Positions 33,860 through 45,009 of a stretch of 64,000 bases of DNA are shown one piece after another (position 1 is the first letter of the stretch; every line of letters starts with the position of its first letter). Position numbers and translations under genes: made by a program. Below the pieces are notes generated by a model. The model had not been told where the DNA came from, made no database searches, and was given only the letters and a program-made list of their open reading frames with translations. Where the stretch lies: the NCBI GenBank assembly GCA_023935145.1, contig CM043698.1, forward strand, positions 63,110,501 to 63,174,500, read 5' to 3'. This DNA comes from Bretschneidera sinensis (taxonomy: Eukaryota; Streptophyta; Magnoliopsida; Brassicales; Akaniaceae).

Positions 33860-36800
33860 TTTTGTCTTGGCTGTTTTTGTTATTTGTTTATACGCAACAA
33901 CAGTCAGAGCCCTTGTTATTTAGATGATGTTCATAGGCAGACTTACATGTCAATGTATGCTGATGTCATTTGGCAATATTTTTTACTTTGATGTTGGTGT
34001 TTCGCTAGGTTCTGAAAGTATTGTTGCTCCCTAAATAATTAATAACTACTATTCTTTCCCCCATTTTACGACCTTCCATCTTCACCGTCATTTAAAATTT
34101 CTCTATGGTATAAGCATCCTTTTTGGTGGCTTATTTTTCGTAGTAACTTTTTGCCACGGAGATGAATGCATACTATTAATGATGACCGACTACCATACAG
34201 GAGAGCTATGCACCAGTGTTGCTGGCACTAGGTTAGGAGGTCTTGTGGATCTTCGGTATGTTGATTGACATATAGCTTAAAGCTAGTTAGAAACTGGTGT
34301 GAACTTTTTCTTTTGTGATGAGTGACAATGAAAACCTTTAGAATAACCATTAATAGAAGTCATGGCGTAGTCATGGTAGTGGATTATAGATATCAAAGTT
34401 ATGCAGGAATTTTGGGTTAAATGTCTAAAAGAAAGGGAAGGGAAGGGAAGAAAGGGGAAAATGATGTTGGAAGTAATAAAAGGATGAAAGGGAAAGGATT
34501 GGAAGGTGGGGATTCCCTATAAATGATAAAATTTAAAAGCATGAAAAAAATATCATAGAACTCTTATAGTTAGGACTTAGGATTACGGTATTACGAGTAT
34601 GTTAGGAATTTATTTGTTAATCTGAGAAGTTGCTTAGTAGTAGTAGGATTACTGACACAGCGCAAATGATCTGGAGCTGTTATTAGTTTGATTCAGGAAA
34701 AGATAAGGGTAAATTCACAAAGGATGTCCTTAAAGTTTGCCCTTGGTTCTATTTTTGTTGTTCGAGTTTGGTTTGTCCCAATTGAGTCCCAGAACTTGCA
34801 TTAGTGTTTCAATTTAGTACAGCCTCAATTCTAATCCTAGGTGGCAATCTGTGGCTTCATTTGAGCTGGAAAAATCCCACTCAGAGACACACGTGCGCCG
34901 TTTTACTGATAGCCGATTGGGGATTTTGACTAAATTACTCCAAGTTGTTGACAATGGCGATTTCCTCCAAGTAACTTGGATGAGTCGTTTCAGCTTCTGG
35001 GTATCTTCGATTTCCACTTTCTCCTTCATGGATTTTAATCTTTTCTCTCTAATCTCTTGCTATTGTATGCTAATCTCACCTTTAGCCTGCATTTCCATTT
35101 AGCTCTCTTTGTAAATCCACTTTTGTTGATATCTTAGTTGGCAATTTTTATTGTAAAATTAATGAATCCGATCTTTTTTCCTATTTTAGTTGTTTTATGG
35201 GTACATTTTCTGAATTTTATATTTTGCTTGCCGGAAATGGATCAAGCATGTTTGTTTGTTTGTTATGGTATATTCTGTTTGCTGGAAATGGATCAATCTG
35301 ATATTGTTTGCTGGTATCTTTTGTTTGTGATCAAGCATGTTCTTTTTGGTTTGGGAGTGGATAGAGCTGGTATATTTTGTTTGTGACATTGATCAACCAG
35401 GTTCATAGGAGCAGACCATGCTTATTTATTGGAAGTTTAGTAGGTACTTATTTTGGTTTGAGTCAGATTGTTACTGCCAAATTTGCATGTGTTAGTCCTC
35501 TTCCCAATTGCAGATTGAATTTTTCTGTGGTTAAATTGCTAGAGTTATCTGGCAAAGGAAACTTGTTGCTTCTTGTGGTTTTGAACTATTATGTGACCTT
35601 TCCAAAGTCCCCAATTTCTTTCTTTGGGCAATGGATGTTTAGATAATGTCTCAGTTGCGGTTATCTTTTTTTTTCTTTTTTCTTTTTTTACATTCTTTCC
35701 TGAATGATGAGCACTCTCAAGGTTTTTCTTTTTCTCTTTTTTTTTCTTCTCAAATGAGCAGAGGCTGAAGTTGTCCGTGATGCTCATGAATTCTGCAATT
35801 TAACAAGGTAAACTAATGAATGTTTTTTCTTCTTCTAAATGATCAGGTGTGTATCATTTTTACAAAGAGAATAGGGAAAGAAGAAGAGGGAAGTTGAGGC
35901 TCTGTTTTCTTTATTTGCAAAGAACCAGAGCTGCACAGGCAGGACAAATGTATTGATCTTGTATGTATTGATCATATTAACAGTGTGTACCAATAGCATG
36001 ACTCTTATTTTTATCATGAGCCTGGTGTCTGTATTGCACCAGGAATACTTGGTGTCAGTGCAACAGTCTCTATTGTTGTTAGCATTCCTTTTTCTTATCA
36101 TTGGATTTGCACAAATAAGAATTTTAACAAAACAAAAATATACTTATTATCACAAAATGTATGTGAAAGGTTTATCTTAATTTTTTGTATCGAGACACCC
36201 AAGTTGGCATCCTAGATAAAAGGCATTTTTCTCTAATCTGTTACTGCAGAAAACATAGGTCTCCCCACTTTTGAGATTGGAGGCATGAAATGATGCAAAT
36301 GACTACTGACTAGATGCTCAAATCCTTCCTATCTCATGCTCCATATGAGATCCACGTGTAAAGAATCAGTAATGCTATTAATATAGATTAATATTTGATG
36401 GAGGTAAACTAGTCATTTAAAGTTTTTTTTTTTGGTAAAAAATACTGGGATATAAAGAGTCTTTTGGTAACGAGTGGGATCATAGTCTTTGGGAATTGCT
36501 AGTCAATTGTGGGTCGATTATTAATCTAACTTCAAACAATTACTAAAAGAGTTTAGTGGGTGTCACAAACACACCAAAAATAGTGCGAATGTATAGCAGT
36601 GCTCGTAAAGAATATTCAATACGACTATAATAATTTAACTTTGTGAACATAAATCATGTCATTGTTAATTTGTTATCTCGTTGTATTAGGTGATATTTAT
36701 TGATGAGCATGAAGAATTATTAGAAATAAGTCTTTTAAAAGAAAGCCTCAAATTTGATTCATACCTGTATATGGGACAACAATGTGGAATAATAGTTTAA

Positions 36801-37250
36801 TAAAAATAAAAATGTTATCTGCTTAATTTTTGTTTTGGCATCGTAAGTGGCTGGTCGGTTTTTTACGTTATTCAATTATATATTTTGTCATATTTATTTT
36901 TGCAAAACCACATAATATGATGGAAGGTTTCACAATAACCTTACCCGTTACATATTCCACCTTTCATGAGAATAAGATTTAAATCTTTCAACTCGAAAGC
37001 TAAGTACAATTTAAACCCTACTCTATTAACAATCTTAAATTGTTATTCTTTCTCTTGAGCTGGTCATTTTCTATGTTTTTATGTTACTTAGATGGTCACT
37101 TTATTTTATTATATTTATGTTGAACTTTCGACACTTTATAAGAATATGTTAATCAAATATTTTAAATTATAAAAAATATTAAATAAACAAGTTTGATATT
37201 ATGTATCTGATACTCATATCCAAAACCATGTAACATGACATTACTTTTGA
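33860..37250. other. Intergenic region downstream of alpha-COP
   Basis: No gene I can support. There are several pyrimidine-rich and AT-rich stretches, and many short frames on both strands without family likeness. A 50-base exon-like patch at 35761-35808 (after CAAATGAGCAG, ending ACAAG|GTAAAC) has splice-like borders but no partner exons that I can find. 36430-37250 is AT-rich and empty. Confidence 0.5.
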
Positions 37251-37253
37251 GAT

Positions 37254-37665
37254 TTCAAGAAAAAAATTCAAGAAACACAAGGGACAATCATTCTCTCCTT
37301 TTGTCCTAGCATTATCTCTCTCTCTCTCTTCATTGTTGCTCTTAAATTTTCTTGTTCAAAATGCAAGTGAAAGCTCCCCTTGCTCACCTTTCTCTTGCTT
37401 CTCTACAAAACTTTTAACCTGAAAAGATTCTCACAACACTCAGTTTTCTTCAACAAATCATCTCTTTCTTCACCTTTACCTCTAACACACTCTCAAAGCT
37501 CTCTTTTCCCTCCAAATTTACACACTTTAACACCAAAAAATAATCCCAATCGATTGATAACAGCATGCATCAATCCAAGCCAAGAACTTATAGACGATGA
37601 GCCAGAAATGTCGAGTAAAATGATAACAGTATTGCTTTGGTTTCATTTAAAGAAGAAGAAGACTA
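37254..37665 (+). pseudogene. Transit-peptide-like first-exon fragment of an unidentified gene
   Basis: A CT-rich leader, then ATG at 37362-37364 (MQVKAPLAHLSLASLQN), Ser/Leu/Lys-rich and poor in acids, like a plastid transit peptide, then LITACINPSQELIDDEPEM. A one-base insertion near 37408 shifts the frame relative to the tandem copies at 59.7-61.2 kb, and the match to those copies ends near 37660 after a Lys-rich AAGAAG run. I do not recognise the mature protein. It is probably a truncated duplicate exon 1; a still active start is possible but unsupported. Confidence 0.45.
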
Positions 37666-37689
37666 AAAAGAAATTTAGGTGAAGAAAGA

Positions 37690-38442
37690 GGAATTGGTAA
37701 ATCAGAGCATGTGGAATCAAATGAAGGAGGATAATAGGCAAAGAGGCCATCGAAAGGAAGGGATATGAGAGCAAGGTGTTCCGCAACACGACCAATAATT
37801 ATTTTTTAATGTACCCATAATTAGAAAACTAAAAGAATTGTTACTTTATTTATTTATTATTTTATAAGTATAAAATAATTATTTATTGAAGGTAAAAAAG
37901 AAAACCAATTAAAGAAAGAAATTATTACTGATAAAGATATTGTTTAATTATTTGGTGAATATTGAATATCAAATTCAAATTCGTGAGTTTTTAAAATATC
38001 TAAACAATGAAATTTTAGAAACATGTATTTTCAAATCTTTACTTTATATTTTATCCAAAATAAATAAATTCTTAAATATATGAATTTTAAACTAATGATT
38101 TTTAAAAACATATTGTTAATGTCGAAAATTTTGCCGAGAATATGAACAACCAGAGAGCGGAACCTTCCGAAAAGGGTGTAACTCTGAGGGACTCTCCGAT
38201 ACCTAAATTAGAACAAGGCTGAATGAGGTGAGCTATGTAAAATTGGGAGTTGTGAGTGATAATTGAATGTACTTTGTGATAGAAATAACATCCCTCTCGA
38301 GTTATCCACAGGCTGGATCAGTTTATTCAAAAATTAGAGTGTTGTAGTAGTACTGGAACATAGGCGTAAGATTACCATAACGCCTTTTAGTATAAAATTA
38401 TCATAATACCCATTGCTAAGTATATAGATTTAATTGGTTGAT
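37690..38442. other. Intergenic, AT-rich
   Basis: No gene. 38120-38400 (GTCGAAAATTTTGCCGAG ... GGGTGTAACTCTGAGGGAC) has the look of an old LTR edge but has no partner in the window. Confidence 0.4.
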
Positions 38443-38447
38443 CTGTC
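38443..38447. repeat. Target-site duplication of copia-2, left copy (CTGTC)
   Basis: CTGTC before the LTR at 38448, matched exactly at 43580-43584. Confidence 0.9.
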
Positions 38448-38602
38448 TGTGAAAGCTGAAAAAGAAAACAGAGGCTAGGGTTCTCATTAGCTTGAAAATG
38501 TCTATGTATTACATCGGAAGCAAGTTTATATAGGCTAGTACAATAAGAAAGAAAGACTATTCTACCCTTAATAACAAATAATAGTAACTAATATAATTAA
38601 CA
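38448..38602 (-). repeat. 3' LTR of copia-2, 155 bp
   Basis: Plus strand TGTGAAAGCT to AATTAACA. The reverse-strand purine tract GAGTTTGAGCGGAGA adjoins it at 38603-38617. A TATA-like TATATAAACTTG occurs on the reverse strand near 38530. Confidence 0.92.
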
Positions 38603-38615
38603 TCTCCGCTCAAAC

Positions 38616-40094
38616 TCATGATGCGGCTGCAATAAGCATCGAGAGTTTGTCGGACAAAAAACAAAAACGCAAAGTGGAATGCGACTTGGTAAACAAGTCA
38701 GCAATCTGCATATTAGAAGAGACGAAAGGTGACATAAGAGTGCCAACTTGAAGATGATGTTGAGTGACGTGACAATCAATCTCAATATGCTTGGTCCGCT
38801 CATGAAAAACGGAATTGCGCACAATCTGAATAGAACTCTTGTTGTCACAATACAAAGGAGTAGGTCGATGAAGAAAAACACTCATATCTGCAAGTAGCCG
38901 ACGCAACCAAACTATCTCACAAGTAATAAAAGCCATAGCACGGTACTCTGCCTCTGTGGAAGATCTAGAAACAACATCTTGCTTCTTACTCTTCCAAGAA
39001 ATGAGAGAATCACCCAGAAAAATACAAAAGCCAATGATAGATTTACGATCTGTATGGTCATTTGCGCAATCAGCATCAGAGAATGCACGCAGCTCTAAGG
39101 ATGAAGTAGATGGAAATAAAAGACTCTGAAATTGAGTACCACGAAGATACCTCAAAATGCGAAAAATAGCAGTCCAATGAACAGTAGTAGGCGAAGTAAC
39201 AAACTGACTAACTATATGAACAACATATGCAATATCAGGACGAGTAATGGTGAGATAAACTAAGCTACCAACAACAGTACGATATAAGCTAGGATCCAGC
39301 AAGAAAGAGCCATCAGAAGAAGAATACTGAGCATTAAGTTCAAGAGGTGTATCAACAGTCTTATTATCAATAAGACTAGCACGCTCAAATATGTCAGTTA
39401 TATACTTAGATTGAGAGAGAAGATAACCTTTTGGAGAGGAGGCAACCTCTATTCCGAGAAAGTAATGCAGCGAGCCTAAATCTTTCATTGCAAAACAATG
39501 AGCTAACTCAGACTTTAGTGCTGCAATCCCATCAACATCATCACCAGTAATAATCATATCATCAACATACAAAGAAAGCATAATACGATCGACAATGGTA
39601 TTTTTGATAAATAAGGTTGAATCATGATAGCTAGGATGGAACCCAAGTGAGGTAATCACTGTAGAGAACTTCGCAAACCAGGCTCGAGGTGCCTGTTTAA
39701 GACCATAAAGAGCTTTTCTAAGCTTGCAAACTTCACTAGGTTGATAAGGAACCCCTGGAGGGGGTAACATGTAAACCTCTTCTTGAAGGTCACCATTCAA
39801 GAAGGCATTTTTAACATCCATCTGAGATATGTACCAATGGTGAACAGAGGCGACTGCAATGAGGGTGCGAACTGTGGTCATTTTTGCAACCGGAGCAAAG
39901 GTCTCCTCATAATCCATACCATACTTTTGAGAATATCCCTTGGCAACCAACCGGGCTTTGTATCTTTCAATAGACCTGTCAGACTTGGTTTTTATTTTAT
40001 AAACCCAACGAGAGCCAATTTCTCGTTTACCTGGTGGAAGAGGTACTAAATCCCAGGTGTGTGTCTGGTGCATCGCAGTAAGTTCCTCGGCCAA
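38616..40094 (-). pseudogene. copia-2 reverse transcriptase and RNase H (frame intact)
   Basis: A single 492-residue open frame: the RT start (WDLVPLPPGKREIGSRWVYK), YKARLVAKGYSQ, the QMDVKNAFLNGDL motif, the intact catalytic box SLYVDDMIITGDD, and RNase H with SDADCAND, STEAEYRA and YCDNKSS, ending at the HTLR-type tail. All catalytic acids I can locate are present. It is marked as part of a broken element because upstream gag, protease and integrase frames are interrupted; the domain itself could still be translated if reached. Confidence 0.92.
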
Positions 40095-40100
40095 AGCCTG

Positions 40101-41300
40101 CTACCAAAGTGGATCACAAACTGCCTCTCTATAGGACAAGGGCTCAGAAAGACGAATAGAAGCTAAAGTGGAAACAAAAGAGCTAGAATAATAAGAGTAA
40201 GCAAAATTTGATAGTTGAGTGGACTTACAAATACGTGTAGGACGAGTAGGAGGAGGAGCCACAATCTCAAGGGGTGATTGGGTAGCTATAGGAGAAGAGG
40301 GAGCAACAGATGTATCGGGAGCCAAGGTCCCAGTTGTTGAACTATCAGCAAGAACTCTGCAAGAATTCGAATCTGAAGTAGGAGCAAGTGAGTGTGATAC
40401 AGGGGTTATGAAATCATCAGTATCAAGAGTGAAGGGATCAATATGAATAAGATCAGACTGAGTCATATTATGAGAACTAGAAGGAATGGAAAAGAAAGGT
40501 ATATGCTCAAGAAACTTAACATGACAAGATACATATAATTTTTTACTAACTGGATCATAACAACGATATCCCTTTTGACATGCACCATAACCCAGAAAGA
40601 CACAAATAGCGGACCGAGATGACAATTTACTACGTTCAACAGAAGGCAAATAGACAAAACAAGTAGATCCAAACACGCTCAAAGATGAGTAATTAGGAGC
40701 ACGACCATATAATTTTTCAGAAGTTGACAAACCTGAATTGTGGGAGGTGGGAATCCTATTAATCAAATGAGTAGCAGTAAGGATGGCTTCTCACTAAAAT
40801 TCACTAGGAACATAGGCTGACAATAAGAGGGAACGAGCAGTCTCAACAAGATGCCTATGTTTTCTTTCAGCAACACCATTCTGCTCAAGAGTGTCTGTAT
40901 AAGAAGTTTGGTGAATGGTGCCATCGAAAGCAAGTAATTCAGAAAAAATCATTAGAAGTTGAGTTTTGATAACAGCCGAATGTTGAGTTTTGATAAGAGC
41001 ACGAAAAGTATGAAAAATAGTAAAGAACTCAGAACGATGCTTCATAAGATAAACCCAACAAAAACGAGTGCAATCATCAATGAAGGAAACATAATATCGC
41101 GACCCCCTTTTTGTGGTTATAGGAGAAGGTCCCCGCACATCAGAATGAACAAGATCAAATGGTGCAAGAGGAAAAAAAAATACTTCTATCAAAAGGTAAA
41201 GCAGAAAATTTTGCCAATTTGCAACAACTACAATCAGAAATATCATGAGTTTTCACATTTCCTAATGCTCCTGTAGAAGCTAAAAACTGTAAACGAGATA
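40101..41300 (-). pseudogene. copia-2 integrase
   Basis: Core begins FDLVHSDVRGPSPITTKRG (first catalytic Asp) and has FIDDCTRFCWVYLMK and TLEQNGVAERKHRHLVE (catalytic Glu). The carboxyl part (40101-40766) has YGRAPNYSSLSVFGSTCFVY and CVFLGYGACQKGYRCYDP, then a Ser/Thr-rich linker. The second Asp motif is destroyed: a short tandem duplication of GTTGAGTTTTGATAA (about 40955-41000) and a frame change lie where it should be. A TAG separates the two halves near 40797. Confidence 0.88.
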
Positions 41301-41325
41301 CTGAAACATGACCAAGACAAGAATT

Positions 41326-41856
41326 TCATAAATAAAAATTAAAAGATGAAGATGACAAATCAACACTAGAAGCTACAACTTCTGGAACTTTGAGCTGATC
41401 CAAAACATAGATTCCTCTTTGCCTACGGTCGGTCCCAATCAACTTCTGAGATTGTAGGTCCTGTACAAAACAAGTAGTAGAGAAAAAGGAAACTAAGTAT
41501 CCAGATTCACATAATTGACTAACAGAAACAAGATTCAAAGTAAGATTAGGAATGTAATAAACATCAGTAAGAGACAAACAAGGTGTGACAATGGAACTGA
41601 CACCTTCTAAAGGCATAGGAGTACCATCAGTAGTCATAACTGAAACAGAAGGGTTGGGAGATAAGGAAACAAAGGATGATAAATCAGGTGACATATGAAG
41701 AGAGGCTCCAGAGTCTAAGACCCACAAGAAAGACATACCTGAAGAACCAGTGGGTGACAAACCTATATGAGAAGAGGCAGACATAGTATGTGGTTGTGTG
41801 GCAAGGAACTTCTGAAACTGGTCAAGCATATAGGGGTCCAATGATGGTGCAACCAT
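41326..41856 (-). pseudogene. copia-2 protease and GAG-pre-integrase region
   Basis: The aspartic protease motif FLWVLDSGASLHMSPDLSSF is intact (Asp-Ser-Gly). The beta-strand part DVYYIPNLTLNLVSVSQLCE and RQRGIYVLDQL follow. The frame is closed off from gag by stops at 41870-41990 and from integrase near 41326. Confidence 0.87.
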
Positions 41857-41991
41857 AGCAGTATTAAGCTAAGGTGGCCTGAAAGTCCACTGCTATGATT
41901 GATTTCCAGACTTCCATGTTGGAGGAACCTGTGATGGCAGTGGTAGCTGTTGCTTTTGTTGTTGTTACTGGGGTTTTTGTTATTATCAATG

Positions 41992-42795
41992 CTATAACTG
42001 TTTGGCTCTATTCAACAACATAGGACACTGAGCCTTCCAATGACCCTTCTGCTTACAGAAACTGCATTCATCAGGAGCAACCCTCAAATTCGACCTATTT
42101 TGATTACTAGGAGGCAGTCGTTGATGCGTTGGTGTTGCGAAGATAGAAGGATTGGATATTGGAACAATCCCTTTCCCTGCATGGGACTTAAGGCGTATCT
42201 CCTCTGCCAATAATTCACTGACCACCGAGTCCACTGAAGGAAGTGTACTGCAATGCAAAATCGACCCACGCAGCCCCTCAAAATCATCACGGAGTGCCAT
42301 CAGAAATTGAACTAGTCGTTGTTCTTCTCTTCGGGCAGTGTAAAGAGTAAACTCCTGCAACTCTTCTGATTCTGTAAGTGCCAACTGGTACCATAGGTCG
42401 GTCATAGCAGAATAAAATTCTTGAATGCTCATATTTTTCTACTGAAGGCCACAAATATCCATCTCTAACTGGTATTGTTTTGCAAAGTTAGACTGTGTGT
42501 ATAATTTTCCCAAATGCTCCCAAACTTCTCTGGCAGTCTCATACTTCGCCAACTGAGTGCCTATCGAATGTACAACTGAATTATTAATCCAAGTAATAAT
42601 CTTCGAATTATCTGCGTCCCAAGAATCCAACAATTCTGCATAATCAGTAGACCGGACTGAAATGCCTGTGATATAACCCCACATCTTTTTGCCTTTCAAA
42701 AAATTCTTCATTACATAACTCCAATATGAATAATTCTTGCCATCTAATTGCACATTAATAGACTGCAGAGAATTGTCTCTAGCCCCAGCCATCAC
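41992..42795 (-). pseudogene. copia-2 gag
   Basis: Starts near 42793 (MAGARDNSLQSINVQLDGKN), with the DUF4219/UBN2-type core (NYSYWSYVMKNFLKGKKMWGYI), a LMALRDDFEGLRGSIL capsid segment, and a CCHC knuckle (CSFCKQKGHWKAQC) at about 42020-42060. A TAG at about 42436-42438, where the codon neighbours suggest a former CAG, splits it once. Confidence 0.9.
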
Positions 42796-43018
42796 AGTAC
42801 CGAAAATGATAAACAGAGATGCAATTCAAATCAGAAAAAAAAAAAAAAATGAAAGCGAAATTGAATTATATTCCTTCTCCAATTAATAGAAAACCATTAC
42901 TCTCACACGCAAATTACAATTCACAAACCAGCCAATCATGGGTTTCCTTTCTTGGTTCAAAGGTAATCCGTTGAATCATTGAAACCTAAGAAGCAGAACC
43001 AGAAGCCGACCAGAGAGT

Positions 43019-43285
43019 GTAACTGTATTCGAGTTCGGGTCCGAAACCAACTCAAATCGAATCATCCAAACCCATAAAGCAAAACCAGAACCCTGAAACA
43101 CCAGCCCCGTGCATGAACGGAAAAACCAAAAGAAAGTGTAACCGTATTCGAGTTCGGGTCCGAAACCAACTCAAATCGAATCATTCAAACCCATGAAGCA
43201 AAACCAGAATCCTGATTATACAGCCCCTTGTATAAAGGGCGTCGTGGAAGTGCCCTGAACAAATAGCGTAACCGTATTCGAGTTT
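43019..43285. repeat. About 119-bp tandem repeats in copia-2 leader
   Basis: Units start GTAAC(T/C)GTATTCGAGTT at 43019, 43138 and 43268 (the last partial); a partial earlier unit precedes them from about 42968. They lie between primer site and gag, so they are in the untranslated leader of the element RNA. Confidence 0.8.
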
Positions 43286-43410
43286 ATATAATATAGAGAG
43301 GAAAGAATAAAACTAGTTGCAGGAAAGGCGAGAACCAACAAATATTTTTATTGAAACATGAACAGAGTCAACAAACAAACAAACCCTCATACTAGGCGAA
43401 TAATTGTGGC

Positions 43411-43423
43411 GGCTCTGATACCA
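43411..43423 (-). other. Primer-binding site of copia-2
   Basis: Reverse-strand TGGTATCAGAGCC adjoining the 5' LTR. Confidence 0.9.
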
Positions 43424-43579
43424 TGTGAAAGCTAAAAAGGAAAATAGAGGCTAGGGTTCTCATTAGCTTGAAAAAGTCTATGTATTACATCAGGAAGCAA
43501 GTTTATATAGGCTAGTACAATAAGAAAGAAAGACTATTCTACCCTTAATAACAAATAATAGTAACTAATATAATTAATA
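43424..43579 (-). repeat. 5' LTR of copia-2, 156 bp
   Basis: TGTGAAAGCT to AATTAATA on the plus strand. The outermost CA is changed to TA, and CTGTC (43580-43584) follows. Confidence 0.92.
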
Positions 43580-43584
43580 CTGTC

Positions 43585-44073
43585 TAGATCGTGGAATTAC
43601 TCTTTTGCTCTTGAAGATTACCACGTGTCATAATATCATTGGAGAGAGAATTTTTCCCTTACATCACATACATTTAAAATTCATTGCTTTTATACAAATT
43701 CGTGTTGGCAAATGCAACCTCATAGTTTTTACTTCTATTTCTGTTTTTAACCTGCATTATTTTTGTGTAGATGGCCTTTCTCTCATCATGCTTGTATGTC
43801 ATAGAAGGGAATGGGAAATGCTTGCATGTGTAGCGATATTGTCAAATGGAAAATATAATTTTGGACTGCGATTGGATAAAATTATCCTTTTTTTATAAAT
43901 TTAATCATTCTTTTTGTTTGTTTTGTTTTTTATTAAAAAAAAGGCTTACTATTAATTATCTCTCAAAAAAGGAAAGAAATCAAACTAATACTTATTTTCT
44001 CTTTTTTATATCTCACCTCTTATTCCATACAAACCAAGAAACACACAGCCATTGATGTCTACATAGACTTCTT
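43585..44073. other. Intergenic
   Basis: AT-rich, no gene or repeat recognised. Confidence 0.5.
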
Positions 44074-44633
44074 GGGTATGTTTGGGTAACAGTTTTCTAT
44101 TTTCAGTTTTCGAAAACTATTTTCGAAAATGAAAATTGAAAACAATTTTCTAATGTTTTCTGAAGAAAACATGTTTGGATAATTGTAATTCGAAAATTGT
44201 TTCCAAAACAGAAAACAATGAAATGTTGTTTGGATAATCTTATTTTGAAAACTGTTTTGATACACCTTGTAATTATTTTTAGTTTTGAGTTTAAATTTAA
44301 AATATATATTAAATTTATTTCTCATATTTACTAAATATTTAAAAATAATTAATATTATTTTATTTTCAGAATTTTAATATTTTTTATATACTATGGAAGA
44401 AGAATGAAACAAAGAAGTGAACAATGATTTTAGGGCTATTTTTCGAAAATTATGTCAGAAAACACTAACTAGGAGTTTTCAAAAAACAATTTTTGAAAAT
44501 TAGTTTTTTGAAAACTGTTTTAGAAAATTGCTTTTGAAAACTGTTTGTCAAACAGAAAAAAGTGTTTTTGAAAACTGTTTTTAATTTTCGAAAACTAAAA
44601 ACGGTTTTCAAAAACTGTTTCCAAACATAGCCC
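44074..44633. mobile_element. Inverted-repeat (foldback/MITE-like) element, 560 bp
   Basis: Begins GGGTATGTTTGGGTAACAG and ends, read on the other strand, GGGCTATGTTTGGAAACAG; the arms match imperfectly for roughly 50 bp. The whole element is made of GAAAAC/GTTTTC words, so it can fold strongly. It has no coding capacity. I could not find an exact target duplication, so the family (PIF/Harbinger-like or hAT-like) is unsettled. Confidence 0.65.
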
Positions 44634-44824
44634 TCCATTTTCGGCCTCTTTTGATGCTTTTCGAATGAACTTTCTATGACATGATTAAAGAACACAATTA
44701 AAGTTTTCATTTATATCAAAGTTGGTGCATTCTTCACGGATTCAAAATTATAGACCTCTCGACGACTACAGTACACGTTTTGGGTCTGAGTTTTTTGCCT
44801 GACGGTTTAGGTTTCGGCCATGAT

Positions 44825-45005
44825 TAGCAGCAGGGCAAAAACTCTAGTTAAGTTTCTTAAATTGTTTATAAATACTCTTTAAGCGTAAAAATATATACAA
44901 GAGATTTAAGAGGCTGATTATAGTAAGATTTCTTGTACGATGTATCTTTATTCTAAGTGAACCTGAGTATATCGTGTTTTATTATTTTCTTTTAGTTTGT
45001 TTTTA
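44825..45005 (+). repeat. Old copia LTR relic
   Basis: Contains GCAGCAGGGCAAAAACTC, a TATA box (TGTTTATAAATACTC), ACAAGAGATTTAAGAGG and TTCTAAGTGAACCTG. The same ordered blocks occur in the LTR of copia-4 (61260-61560, reverse strand). It is a diverged LTR piece of that family, without recognised termini. Confidence 0.6.
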
Positions 45006-45009
45006 TTAT

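Larger units (their letters stand above)
38448..43579 (-). mobile_element. Complete Ty1/copia element with very short LTRs, 5.13 kb
   Basis: LTRs 38448-38602 and 43424-43579 (155 and 156 bp), a primer site, gag, protease, integrase, RT and RNase H on the reverse strand, flanked by a perfect CTGTC duplication. By eye the LTRs differ by about five substitutions and one indel, so it is the youngest copia here. RT-RNase H is one open 492-residue frame, but gag, protease and integrase are broken. The leader contains tandem repeats of about 119 bp. Confidence 0.95.

Noticed and set aside
37380..37682. A complete plastid-targeted protein of 100 residues
   Set aside because: The frame is shifted against its tandem relatives and ends in a Lys run just past the shared border; it looks like an exon fragment. 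I also considered naming a plastid desaturase and dropped it because the downstream residues do not support it.
40219..40446. Plus-strand frame opposite copia-2 integrase
   Set aside because: Shadow of the Ser/Thr-rich integrase linker on the reverse strand.
44074..44633. PIF/Harbinger MITE by its GGG-TGTTTGG terminus
   Set aside because: No TAA/TTA 3-bp target duplication could be seen, so the superfamily was left open.
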